Of a DNA stretch of 64,000 nt, positions 1 to 9,748 are shown in pieces. The stretch is from Ctena decussata. Its lineage: Eukaryota; Mollusca; Bivalvia; Lucinida; Lucinidae. The first letter of the stretch is position 1. Each line of letters starts with the position of its first letter. A program made the position numbers and the translations under genes. The notes beneath the pieces were generated by a model. That model was not told the DNA's origin, searched no databases, and saw only the letters and a list, made by a program, of their open reading frames with translations. Where the stretch lies: the NCBI GenBank assembly GCA_963989385.1, contig OZ022501.1, positions 3,234,001 to 3,298,000 of the forward strand, written 5' to 3'.

Positions 1-312
1 AAATCCTGATTTATTAAATTTGAGTGGACAGGCTTCCCCAGATGCTGCCTGCAAATTTTCAGAAGTAGATTTCTTTTGCTATAACAGATTTATCTGCCCC
101 AGCTCCCAGCGTAGTTGACGGGTCGCGACAAAAGTAATAAACTTTTGTTCTTCCTTTGCCTGGAGTCAACGCATACGATTTCACTTGGATTCGCCCAGTA
201 GATTTTGAGAAGTAGTCGCTCAAAGGAGTAACAGACGACGGACGACGGATGACGACGGACAACATATATATACTGTAAGCTCCCCGGGAGCCTTTGGCTT
301 AAGGGAGCTAAA
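1..312 (+). repeat. right-end fragment of GGTGAGCTAAAA-type bivalve repeat
   Basis: The stretch ends with runs of GACGACGGACGACGGA and a CCCCGGGAGCC...GAGCTAAAA terminus. This is the same terminus as at 1150-1240 and 63250-63360, where the more complete element is seen. No coding potential was recognised. Confidence 0.6.
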
Positions 313-728
313 ACATCCGATTAAAAATGAGCGAAAAAATGTGCGGACGATTTTCCCCATACAAAGTCTACCGGATTGCTCAAGGACAACTGACTCCGCG
401 ATGAAAAAACAAGGGCAGATAACTCCATCATGATTAGTCCAATTGGACCAATATTAGAACTAATTCGAGACTTCTTGTCTGTTATTGTTTTCTGCAAGTA
501 TGAAAAACATCCGATTAACAATGAGCAAAAACAGGTGGAGACATGATTTCCCCTATATAAAGTCTATAGAGACGCTCAAGGGCATAAAACTCCGCAAAGG
601 CGAATTGGATCAGGCTGAATTTCGAACGTGTCTGAGTTCTTTAGCCTCTCCTTGTTCCCCGCAAGTCTGAAGTAGATCCAATTAAAAATAGCGGAGAAAA
701 CCTGGAGACATCATTTTTCTCATTATAA
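313..728. repeat. imperfect tandem repeat, about 190-bp unit, three copies
   Basis: The motif CATCCGATTAAAAATGAGC recurs at about 314, 508 and (diverged) 675. Each time it is followed by a TGGAGACATGATTTTCCCC-like stretch and an AAAGTCTA-like stretch. The units are diverged and non-coding. Confidence 0.5.
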
Positions 729-737
729 AACAAATAA

Positions 738-985
738 GGAGGGAATTCTGAGAAACTGACACAATTCAACTCCAGATTCCACCCAAGACACCATGTGGGA
801 AAGAGACAACACAAAACTAGTGGTCAACGGGCTAGCCTGGACATCACAAACAATATATCAAATACATAAAACAACCAAGAACAACCAAAACAGAACTGCC
901 GCCTTAAGACGGCGCGTAATGAAATTAAGGGGGGGGAGCTGAACTGGTTTGTCGTCGACCAACCCTCGCCCTTTGTTCTGCCATG
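738..985 (-). mobile_element. Naiad-related 3' end, family D
   Basis: On the minus strand this is a 5'-truncated 3' end of the family also seen at 4548-4752 and 6285-6405. It carries the hairpin GCCGTC-TTAA-GGCGGC, the counterpart of ACCGTT-CCAA-GGCGGT in the Naiad 3' UTR at 21804-21819. Its end contains GAATTG...TTCAATTC-like sequence. Assignment to Naiads rests on this shared architecture; no coding part is present. Confidence 0.5.
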
Positions 986-999
986 GTTCCTCAATAGGA

Positions 1000-1242
1000 G
1001 TTAAGTCAATGTGAGTTATTGGTTGCCATGGTTACAGTAGAGTGGGGCAGACATGCCCCAAAGCCTAATGCAGCCTTTCCCCAATGCTCAATAAAGCTAC
1101 ACATGAAATCTAATTGGGATTGGCGTAGTAGCTTTAGAGATGTAATTGTTTGAAAATGTTGACGGATGGACGAACGACGTACGACGGAGCCTGCCTATCC
1201 TATAAGCTGCCCCGGAACCGCTGGCTCAGGTGAGCTAAAAAG
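1000..1242 (+). repeat. second fragment of GGTGAGCTAAAA-type repeat
   Basis: It ends with GACGGATGGACGAACGACG, then a CCCCGGAACCGCTGGCTCAG-like stretch and GGTGAGCTAAAA. These match the right end of the element at 61397-63361. It is truncated on the left. Confidence 0.55.
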
Positions 1243-2250
1243 AGTGATATGCTAACAAAAAGAATATTTTAAGGGACAGGTCAAAGGGTTATTAACTGTG
1301 CAAAATCTAAAAAATAATATCATGTGGAGTACATCAATAAATTGGGAAGAACGTCCTGCTTATTGTTTTTTCCAACACGTTCAAAACATTTAAAGATAGA
1401 ACAAACGAAAATAATAGCTTATTCTAAATTACCGATCATGTATAAGGTACATGTCTCTGTGAGGCATTCATTAAATATGGGATAAGCAGGTATACCTGTA
1501 TACCACATATATTGCTTTGACCAAGACACGCGTGTAACTGAAATTATTCAACCTAGAGAAAATAGACCCACCTTTTTTTTTCATAAATTTATCAAAAGTT
1601 TTACGCAAGCTACTTCTTATTATCATCTGCTGACCCTGATAATTTGTGTAAGAGTTTGAAAAAATGCTGGACGGTATTCAACGTGCATTAAAGTATCTTT
1701 AGACCTACATGCATTTAAATAATTTGGATTTTTGCGTTGAAAATTACCGTTCGAAATTTTCTTTTACAAACACTTTTTTAACGTTTAAAAGTTCTGCATT
1801 TAGGGAGTCAAATTTGTGAAAAAAAACACATATCGAAGGTATTTGCTAGGTTTGGGGAAGATATGTAGTATTTTTAGCATTTTATGCTTATGTTTGTATT
1901 CTCCATAAATCAGTGATCATCATGACCTCGATATGTAAGACCTCTGTTTTCTTAAAACCATATAGATCCAAAACACCCTAAATCTGCTTTGAAGACAAAA
2001 GATATTTACATAGCATTATCATAATATTTGTTCGGGAAACCAAACACTTCAGCAAGTTGTTGCTTGGCTACATCATTTTGTTTTTGTTAGTTAAATTTTA
2101 AACAGAAGTAAGGGTTTTACTGCAATCTAGGTTTACACTGGTGGTTAAAAGGAGAATGCGACGTTTGCCGAAATACGTTGCCTTACAGAATTTACCGGCT
2201 TGCCTATACCTGCCATTATTGGACTGAGACATCAATATCTCTCTTTTATC
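1243..2250. other. AT-rich intergenic DNA, nothing recognised
   Basis: I see no ORF, splice-bounded exon, terminal inverted repeat or tandem repeat here that I can support. Confidence 0.4.
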
Positions 2251-2706
2251 TCCTCGTCTTTGCTTCTTCATGGTGTTGAAATTTGATTTATGTGTTTACC
2301 GTGATGATTCATTGACGAGTTAGAGGGTTATCATGCGAACCGAACTACCAACTAAATGTTTTGTACCACTTCAGAAACTGAGGGTGAGGTTGGGCCTGTA
2401 AAATCGATTAAAGCCCCCCAGTAATTCATTACTGACCGTTCCAAGGCGGTAGTTCTGTTGTGGTTCTCTGTTGCCTGTTTTTGGTGTCAGAGTTTCTGTG
2501 ATGTTTTACCTTATGTATGTTCTTATTATTTTTGGTTCGGTTTGGGTTGCTGAGTGGCCACCTTTTGGGAACAAGCTGCTCACTCGGTTGGCCATATGTT
2601 CTCTGTATCTTGATTATTTGTAATCTTAGTTGTTTCCAACTATGGTTTGAGGTCTGGATTTGGATTTTGATTGTTTCAGTTCCTGGTCTTTGCATACTTT
2701 TTACAC
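2251..2706 (+). mobile_element. 5'-truncated Naiad copy, family A (3' UTR only)
   Basis: This 456-bp stretch is collinear with the 3' UTR of the Naiad elements at 17329-21174 and 21550-24935. It starts downstream of the SECIS-like element and ends at the common 3' terminus GCATACTTTTTAC. Both conserved hairpins are present (about 2433 and 2552). Precise sharing of the 3' end with variable 5' ends is what target-primed reverse transcription predicts. Short ORFs on either strand here are incidental. Confidence 0.8.
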
Positions 2707-3124
2707 AACAATGATTCAATATTAGTTAAACGTTGTGTGTCAAATGGGTTATTCTTACCCGCAGAACTCAGAACGATCTTGTTCAAAAGGTACATCATGA
2801 TGGATCATGTTCATCAATGGGGACATGTGGTCCAAAAAGCACACCTCAATATCAGGTCCAACCTGTCGTCCCTTTTTCTCCATACACTTAACCAGGTCGA
2901 GTATCTCTGATATAAGTAAATAAGATAAGATAACAATAATAATTAATCAATAATAAAAATCGATTATAAAACTGATTGATTTGAAACGTCTAGCCCATGT
3001 TCCAAGTCTACGCACTAAAAGATTTGGAAAATCTAGTATTTGCTTTGAGGGATTTGAACTAGCCTCCCGAACGAGCTAAGAACGAAGATCGATTGTTTTG
3101 GTGACTTCAGAAAGCTGATCCGTA

Positions 3125-3350
3125 CCTGAGGCGGAGAAAACCAACAAACTGGTTGTGCTACCAGCGCAGACTCAGATCATCTGCCCAGTATGATCAGGCT
3201 CTTGGTTTAGCGCTTAAAAGGTTGCCAAGGGTGTAAGCTACCTCCATGCGGACAACAAAGACTCTGATCAGACTGAGCGTATGCCCAGGCTTATCTGAGT
3301 CTGCGCTTGGCGCACGACCACTTTGTTGGTTTTCTCGTGTCGCGGCTCAA
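3125..3350. mobile_element. palindromic MITE of the GAGCCGCG family
   Basis: The two arms are inverted: GAGAAAACCAACAAACTGGT on the left and the complement of ACTTTGTTGGTTTTCTC on the right. Inner arms contain CAGACTCAGATCA and its complement. Other copies lie at 6671-6914, 34855-35078 and (partial) 44350-44455. Confidence 0.65.
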
Positions 3351-3730
3351 TTATGTATAAATCATTTTAAATGCTTAACTTCATCAATTTTAATTTTCCT
3401 GATTTTTCTAGTTATGCGTCTTATCCTTGTTTTGTTTTAATTTCCCTTTTACAGATTTATTTATTATCAACTCGTATAAACAGCCTAAATTTTTATTTTC
3501 TATCGTTTGTGTTCTACATAGAATCTTTATTTCCTTCAGGTTTTGTTATTGATTCACTTTTCCTGTTCTTTACAGATATTCTATTGTGAACCACTTCCTC
3601 TTTCAATTTTATCCCCTCTGTCCATATTTCGCTTTTGCTGATAAACACTCTGAACTCCAAAATAAAAGGTTAAGTGCCTTTTTTGCTTTTCAACAACGGG
3701 ATCTCACTCGGTGGTCATTATGGAGAGGGA
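3351..3730. other. T-rich intergenic DNA, nothing recognised
   Basis: Low-complexity T-rich sequence. The short ORFs here have no recognisable similarity. Confidence 0.35.
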
Positions 3731-4140
3731 AATTTAAAGAGTAACTACACTTCAGGAACTGACTGAATCAGATCCCAAACCCTATCCCCAACATTCACAA
3801 GGACAGCCCAACAAACAATAAATTACAAGTAATAAGCCAAGTCAGCAGCTCTTTCCCAAATAGGTGGCAACCCAGCTATCTTTACTGAACTAAATTAAAT
3901 AATTAGACCAACAGAACGGTTACAACAGACTAAGCAAATTATACGAAAAACATTTAACAACTATTTTTACCTATTTTCTATTTTTATTATAGAAGGGTTT
4001 AAATGAGAACACAATCAATTAAACAGCACCGAACATAAAACAAATGCATCCGCAACGAAAGTACCGCCTTGGGACGGTCAGTAATAACTACTGGGGTGTT
4101 TAAGCCGGTTTTACTGGGGCCAAACCTTCACCCTCACCCT
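3731..4140 (-). mobile_element. Naiad-related 3' end, family C, left half of inverted pair
   Basis: Minus-strand family C 3' end. The terminus AGTTACTCTTTAAATT lies at 3731 and the hairpin ACCGTC-CCAA-GGCGGT near 4068. The inner end abuts the next copy in opposite orientation. Similar copies lie at 32175-32600 and 48666-48772. Naiad affiliation is inferred from shared 3' UTR layout. Confidence 0.6.
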
Positions 4141-4455
4141 CTGTTCGGTGCTGTTTGGTTTATTGTGTAATCATTTTAACCCTTGTGTGATAAAAATTGA
4201 AAATATGTAAAAAAAAGTTGTTAAATGTGTTTCGTATAATTTGCTCAGTCTGTTGTAACCCTTCTGTTGGTCTAAATTATTTAGTTTAGTAAAGATAGCT
4301 GAGTTGCCACTTATTTGGAAAAGAGCTGCTGACTCGGCTTATCACTTGTAATTTATTGTTTGTTGCGATGTCTTTGTCAATCTTTCCCTTTGATGTTGGG
4401 TTAGGGTTTGGGATCTGATTAAATCAGTTCCTGAAGTGTAGTTACTCTTTAAATT
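4141..4455 (+). mobile_element. Naiad-related 3' end, family C, right half of inverted pair
   Basis: Plus-strand copy of the same family, starting with the complement of AAACAGCACCGAACA from its neighbour and ending AGTTACTCTTTAAATT at 4455. It contains the second conserved hairpin (GCTGAGTTGCC...GCTGACTCGG, about 4302-4345). Confidence 0.6.
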
Positions 4456-4547
4456 AACTGCATTGATATAGGGTCTGTTATTTCAGGCTAGCTGTGACAT
4501 TATAAAATTAACAATAGACAAAATAGAGTTTAAATCAAGTCTGTTTT

Positions 4548-4752
4548 GATTCTTCCTGATTGTTTTATGTGTTGTTATTTGTTATGTCTGTTTTGATATG
4601 TTCAGGCTAGCCCGTTGACCACCTACATGGAAAATGGCTGTTCACATTGCTGCCGCTAGTGTTGTCTTTGGTTTTGTGTTGTCTCTTTCTCACGTGGTGA
4701 CTTGGGTGGGATCTGGAATTGAATTGTTCAATTCCTGGGAAATTTCCTCCTT
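4548..4752 (+). mobile_element. Naiad-related 3' end, family D
   Basis: This is the plus-strand counterpart of 738-985, sharing GGCTAGCCCGTTGACCAC and a GGATCTGGAATTGAATTG...TTCCTGG end. The exact 5' boundary is uncertain. Confidence 0.5.
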
Positions 4753-4855
4753 AACTTTGTAGAAACTAATAAATGATAGCTTATAAAACCTAGTCTTGTA
4801 GAAAATAGTAAATGGTAACTTATGTAAATTTAGCTAATTAGTTGTTCGCTGATAG

Positions 4856-5600
4856 ATATATTTTGCTTCCCTCTTTAACTGCACGCCGGTTGGTCAGGTA
4901 TCATACTCAACTATGGGCCCGACATAAGGCTACTTAGTTTAGTTGGTTGTGGTCGAACTTTGCCTTGTTTGTTGCTTGGTTATTCGGGGTCTAACTGATA
5001 GTGTTCTTTTGCTCCGGTATTTCAGTGGGGCTGTTTGACTTCCCAGGGTTCTCCTGGTTTTGCAATACGTTATTTCCGTCGAGTCCCCATCTCTGATTCA
5101 TCATAGGTCTTATACGTGATTTGTTTGTTTCCGATCATGTTTCGTTGATTGATTAGGAAACTTCATGCATACCAAAAAAACTAAATAAATGTTTCAAACC
5201 ACTGCAGAAGCAGAGGGCGAGATTCGGATCCAGTAAAACATATTTAAGCCACCCAATATCTTTGGCTGACCGTTCCAAGGCGTTCCTTGGTGTTACATTG
5301 TGGTATGTCCGTTTGTCTATGTTCTGTGGCGGTTTGGTCACCTGTTTTGCTACTCAATCTGCTGTTTGTTTTGTAAGTTAACAATAAGATAGATAAAAGT
5401 AAATGTTGATGCTGTTTTTGATTAGGGTAGCTGAATGACCACCTGTTTGGGAAAAAGCTGCTCATTCGGTTTACCCTGCGTGTCTTTCGTGAACATGTGT
5501 CATTTTTTCTCTGTGTGTGTGCTTCTTTCCCTATTGATTTTGAGAGCGTGATATGGAATTCGATTGTATTCATTCCTGATCATTGCCTATCGTTTAACTT
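4856..5600 (+). mobile_element. 5'-truncated Naiad-related copy, family B, with C-terminal codons
   Basis: This is the longest family B copy. Its first part (about 4870-4925) is homologous to the last codons of the Naiad protein at 22161-22210: it reads LFNCTPVG... and ends MGPT-stop, where the Naiad copy ends MAPT-stop. The rest is collinear with the Naiad 3' UTR, including CCGTTCCAAGG (about 5270) and the GCTGAATGACC...GCTCATTCGG hairpin (about 5427-5470). The end is CCTGATCATTGCCTATC followed by T-rich sequence. It ties all family B repeats to the Naiad group. Confidence 0.75.
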
Positions 5601-5800
5601 AGGGACGTACACTGCCCATTAACAGGCTTAAATTTGCATGGGAAATCATTTGTGTCTCACAGACACAATTTTCTTTTTGTTTTTATGTTTGTAAAAAAAT
5701 TGTAGACAATGCTAGCAACTCATTTTGGTAGTGGCTATCTAAAATGGATACAATTTTGGTAGTAAAACAAATACGTTTAAGTGGTGCCAAATGCATGCAT

Positions 5801-6238
5801 CTATTCTATTCTATCCAATAACCTTTCTAGGTCGTTGGGGCACCACAGGTGACTTCGAAACAATCCCTTTCCACCTTGTCCTGTCTTCAGCTGCCCTAGT
5901 TGAGCTGGCAAAATCCATCCCTGTCCACTCTTTAATATTGTCTTTTCACCTCTTCTTCTGTCTGTCTCTTCTTCTTTTTCCTTTTCACTGTGTCCTGTAG
6001 AATCGTCTTTGCTAAATCAGAAGACCTTGTGACGTGGCCAAACCACCTTCTTGACCAGCGTCAGGAGTTCTTCATATTCTCCAATGGCTGCTTGGATCTT
6101 CCTGCGAAACCTCAGAACCTCCTCTTTGGTTATATGGTCCTTGTATGAAATGTTCATGAACCTTCGGTAGCATCTCATCTCAAAGGTCTGCGTTCTTTTC
6201 TCTTACTCTGCTGTCAAGGTCCACGATTCACAGGCATA
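5801..6238 (-). mobile_element. RTE-like LINE 3' fragment
   Basis: Read on the minus strand, this matches the C-terminal coding end of the LINE at 51925-52925. Shared traces include RCYRRF, AAIGEY and CGTGGACCTTGACAGCAGAG, and it ends in a short AATAG repeat tail (5801-5815). The frame is broken by indels, so it is a dead 5'-truncated copy. Confidence 0.75.
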
Positions 6239-6284
6239 CAGAAATAAAGAAATGACAGGGGAGCACATAAGTGTCACCTATGGT

Positions 6285-6405
6285 TGACAACAACAAATAG
6301 AACAACCAAAATGAACAAAACAGAACTGCTGCCTTGGGATGGCGAGTAATGAAATTACGGGGTAGGGAGGGGCTAACCGGTTTGTTATCAATTACCAATA
6401 CATGT
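6285..6405 (-). mobile_element. Naiad-related 3' fragment, family D
   Basis: It shares AACAAAACAGAACTGC and the following hairpin region with 738-985, with hairpin pairing partly lost. It is a short, old fragment. Confidence 0.45.
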
Positions 6406-6670
6406 GCCTGTTGGTTAGACTCTGATAAATAAGCTCTGAATTGAACGGATTTGATTTTATCCCCATAAACGTTACAGGCACATCGCGCGACTTTGTAAAA
6501 GATCTGAGAGCAATCTAGACAAAAATGTATACGCTTATTAAACAAAGTTTATCTTGAAAATTAGCTGCTCTAGAAGACTGTTTAAAATGCCACAGTGCAA
6601 TCTAAAATCCCAATCAAAAATATCATGCATCTTTTAATTATGCTTACAATGTCCTTACAGAGTCACAAAA

Positions 6671-6914
6671 TTGAGCCGCGACGCGAGAAAATCAACAATG
6701 TGGTCGTGCGTCAAGCGCAGACACAGATCAGCCTGGGCATCCGCCCAGTCTGATCAGAGTCTTCGCTGTCCGCATGAAGGTAGCTTAGACCCTTAGCTAC
6801 CCCTTGAGCGCAAAGCGGATAGTCTGATAAGACTGGGCGGTCGCCTAGGCTGATCTGAGTCTGCGCTGGGCGCACAACCACTTTGTTGGTTTTCTCGTGT
6901 CGCGGCTCAATTTT
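6671..6914. mobile_element. palindromic MITE of the GAGCCGCG family
   Basis: This is the best-preserved copy. AATTGAGCCGCGACGCGAGA on the left is inverted as TCTCGTGTCGCGGCTCAATT on the right. Inner arms are CAGATCAGCCTGGGCA and its complement, around a centre near 6795. No transposase is present, so it is non-autonomous. Confidence 0.8.
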
Positions 6915-9220
6915 AAAAAAATGCAAATGATGTTGTGACTACAGAGTTTTTTGGAATCGGCATTTTCTATAATGTGTGAGGCTCTGTAATAAGTTTGACA
7001 AAAATGCCCAAAACAACTAAGTCGAAAAGGCGTAACTAATGTAACTAACTTGTGGTCCGACCCATTTGCTTGTATTTTACTTTAATGAGCAAATAAAGTA
7101 TGTTTAAATCAAAAGGCTTTATTCAATCAAAAATATAGCAAATGCTTAACTTCAATGTATCTACTATGCTTATGCAAATGCTCAGAGTAATATATTGTAT
7201 TCTGTGAAATGAGTTGATAACACATACTCTGTACTCTAAACAACCAGAAATGTACCCAAAATGAACATACGAGGTTTGAAAAGTTTTGCAAATGACATAA
7301 TTTCTTGGTAACTACCATAAAGACAGAACTATTGATAGCAAAACAACATAAAGCTATGTTATGCCTACAGATGTTTGCAAACGCGGTATATTTTTCTGAA
7401 AAAGACGCGCTTTTAATCTCTTTGAAAGAGGTATACCCTAAAGGCACTGCAGAATTTTACTTTAGTAGGCCGTAATTCATATACGAGCAGTCTTTGATTT
7501 TTTAAAATCTTTGCTGCTTAAAGACAATGCCTAGACAATATTGTCCTGTAAATATCGCGGAAATTATATTTAATCTCGGTTCCATACTGTCCCGTAAATA
7601 TGTATTTTCCGTATTTTATGTAATAGCAAATTCTACGTTTCTACTAAAGTTATAATGATTCTGTAATGAAAACAAGTCTGTCAGTATTTCAAATCTTGTC
7701 AGCAAGAGCATTTGCATTGATCAACTAAAATTAATACAAAATATGAAAACGCTACAATCTTTCAAAAATGACGTTAACGTCGATTTTAATGGCGTCATAA
7801 GAACTTCACATTGCTTTGCAAGGAATGAATCGATAACAGGTGCCACCCTTCTAACTTATGTATGGATAAAGTAGGCAACGATAGACATGCAGTTGGCAAA
7901 GACATATTTTGTATTTACAACTATATTTGAATCTAGAGCCTAACACTGAAAAGATTTTACATGTGAAATTAGCCCAGTGGTATGACTGGTGTCTACTAAA
8001 ATGCATTGTAACTCAATAAGGAAAAGTGCCTTTGTAAAGTGTTTGGTACCATTGTAAAGATCAAAAGTAGTGCTTTCAGTTCCTGCATAGCATGTGTACC
8101 CAGCTTGCCCTTAAACAAAGTTCTAAGGCCATTTGCAAACTTTTCGAACGCCCCTCGTATGTAAGAGACCGACAGATTTTCAAAATCAGTTTTATGTCCG
8201 TCAATGATCCATAAGCATATCCTATTTTTTCTTCACAATATGTTTACAAAATCAAAAGAGCTCAAAATGCAACTTGTTATGGGAGTTAATTATACAACCT
8301 CTTTACTCTAACCTGCAAAAGGCTGCCCAAAACGCCTATGTTTAAAAGGCAAAATCAGCTGTTTCTTCTCCAAAAGGTCACATTATGTCTAAAACATGTG
8401 TACAAAGTTTGAAAACCATTTGAAAATTGTGATGGAAGTTGTTTACGCAAATTCCATACCCTAAAAATAACAAAAGCAGCCCAAAATGACTAAATTCAAA
8501 AGATCGTTATTCGGTCAAAATAATTTATCTTCATCAAAAAGTCGCATGTACATCTTTTTGTCCGCAATAAATTCATACAGTTGAATACCATCTATGAAGA
8601 ATTGTTGGAAAAGTTTATTGCACAATCTATATACCCTGAAACACAAAACGCTTTCCAAAATGATTTTGTTTAAAAGACCGTAATTATGACAAAATTAATT
8701 TTACTTCCATTAAAAATCACATGGGCATTTTCAGTATGTGAACAATATGTGTAAAGTTTGAAAACAATCCATTGGAATTTGTAGGAGGAGTTGGTGACGC
8801 AAATTCTATACCCCAAAGTGATATTAACAAACAATCAGACAGACAGATAGACGGACGTTCAGACAGGAGCAAATAGAAATGTCTCCTGACAGTTGGCACG
8901 GGCGGTATAAAAAACACTTATGCCTAGTGTCTCATAAAAATTATTTTGGCAAAGATTGCAGACCAAGAACAGATGCCACAAAACGCATTTACATAAGACA
9001 TAGAGAATACCATGATCGTTCTTTGATATCAAGTTTATCGGGCGAGACCAGAAACAGCGTAGAAATGGCAAGGATTGCCGAGCCAGTTCGACGTGTTTCT
9101 GGTCGAGCCTGATCAACTTTATATCAAAAGACACTTACATGTTTTTTTATTTATCGTGCATCATTGGTATAGTTTCATGTCTAAAGAGCGACAAACAAAA
9201 GAAAAGTAAACACAGTTTTG
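6915..9220. other. diffuse old repeats, no gene recognised
   Basis: Phrases such as TTTGAAAACCATT, GACGCAAATTCTATACCC and AGACAGACAGATAGACGGAC recur with variation, as in decayed bivalve repeat families. The 77-codon ORF at 8879-9112 has no recognisable feature. A possible AATAAA for the upstream minus-strand gene is at 9146-9151. Confidence 0.4.
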
Positions 9221-9229
9221 TTCAAACTT

Positions 9230-9390
9230 TTTGACGTCGCGAATGCGTTGTGACGTAAGTCGGTGACGTTGTTTAACCAATCAAACATTGTTATCACGGC
9301 CAACGTCAGTGTGTAGCCAATCGTCTTCAGAGGTCGCTTCTGTAGCCATCGCCTTATAACATTCGCGCAAGCGCAGTTCTAAAGTGACAT
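9230..9390. promoter_or_regulatory. possible promoter-like cluster (CCAAT, CRE and NRF-1-like motifs)
   Basis: Within 160 bp there are two CCAAT-type sites (ACCAATCAAA, AGCCAATCG), TGACGTAAG and GTGACGTTG half-CREs, and GCGCAAGCGCAG, close to an NRF-1 site. CpG content is higher than in surrounding DNA. No downstream gene was identified in either direction, so this is weak. Confidence 0.25.
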
Positions 9391-9748
9391 GATATCACAT
9401 CATGTTATCTGTTATCAGGTGAATTTTGCAGCATATGCATGATAAAAATGGGTATAACTCCTGAAGCTACAACAAACATGATAAAGATTACAAATACCCC
9501 TTAACTAACGAAAAGAACTCGTTCGACTTATAACAACAGAAGAGTCAATATTAACAACTGAGACCTCTACGCAGTGTTCAGGAAACATCACGTCGGGGCA
9601 AGCCAGTCATGTGTGGCCAACATCCTTCAACACTGTGGCCCCAAAAGGGGCCGTTGTTCGACGAGCAGAGTCCTGTGGTCTCTTGCCTATCACTTCTTGT
9701 GGTGTTTTGTCGAACGGACCGAGGACAGACACAGTGCCGTTAGGTGCA

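Noticed and set aside
2429..2719. Similar ORFs of 65-113 codons (with KSMQRPGTETIKIQIQ or FLVRFGLLSGHLLGTS) recurring at 2.5, 13.2, 17.3 and 21.5 kb
   Set aside because: They are opposite-strand readings of the Naiad 3' UTR. They repeat because the element repeats, and differences do not favour silent sites.
8879..9112. 77-codon ORF as a gene
   Set aside because: No recognisable motif, no splice context, and an overlapping ORF on the other strand. It lies in repeat-derived sequence.
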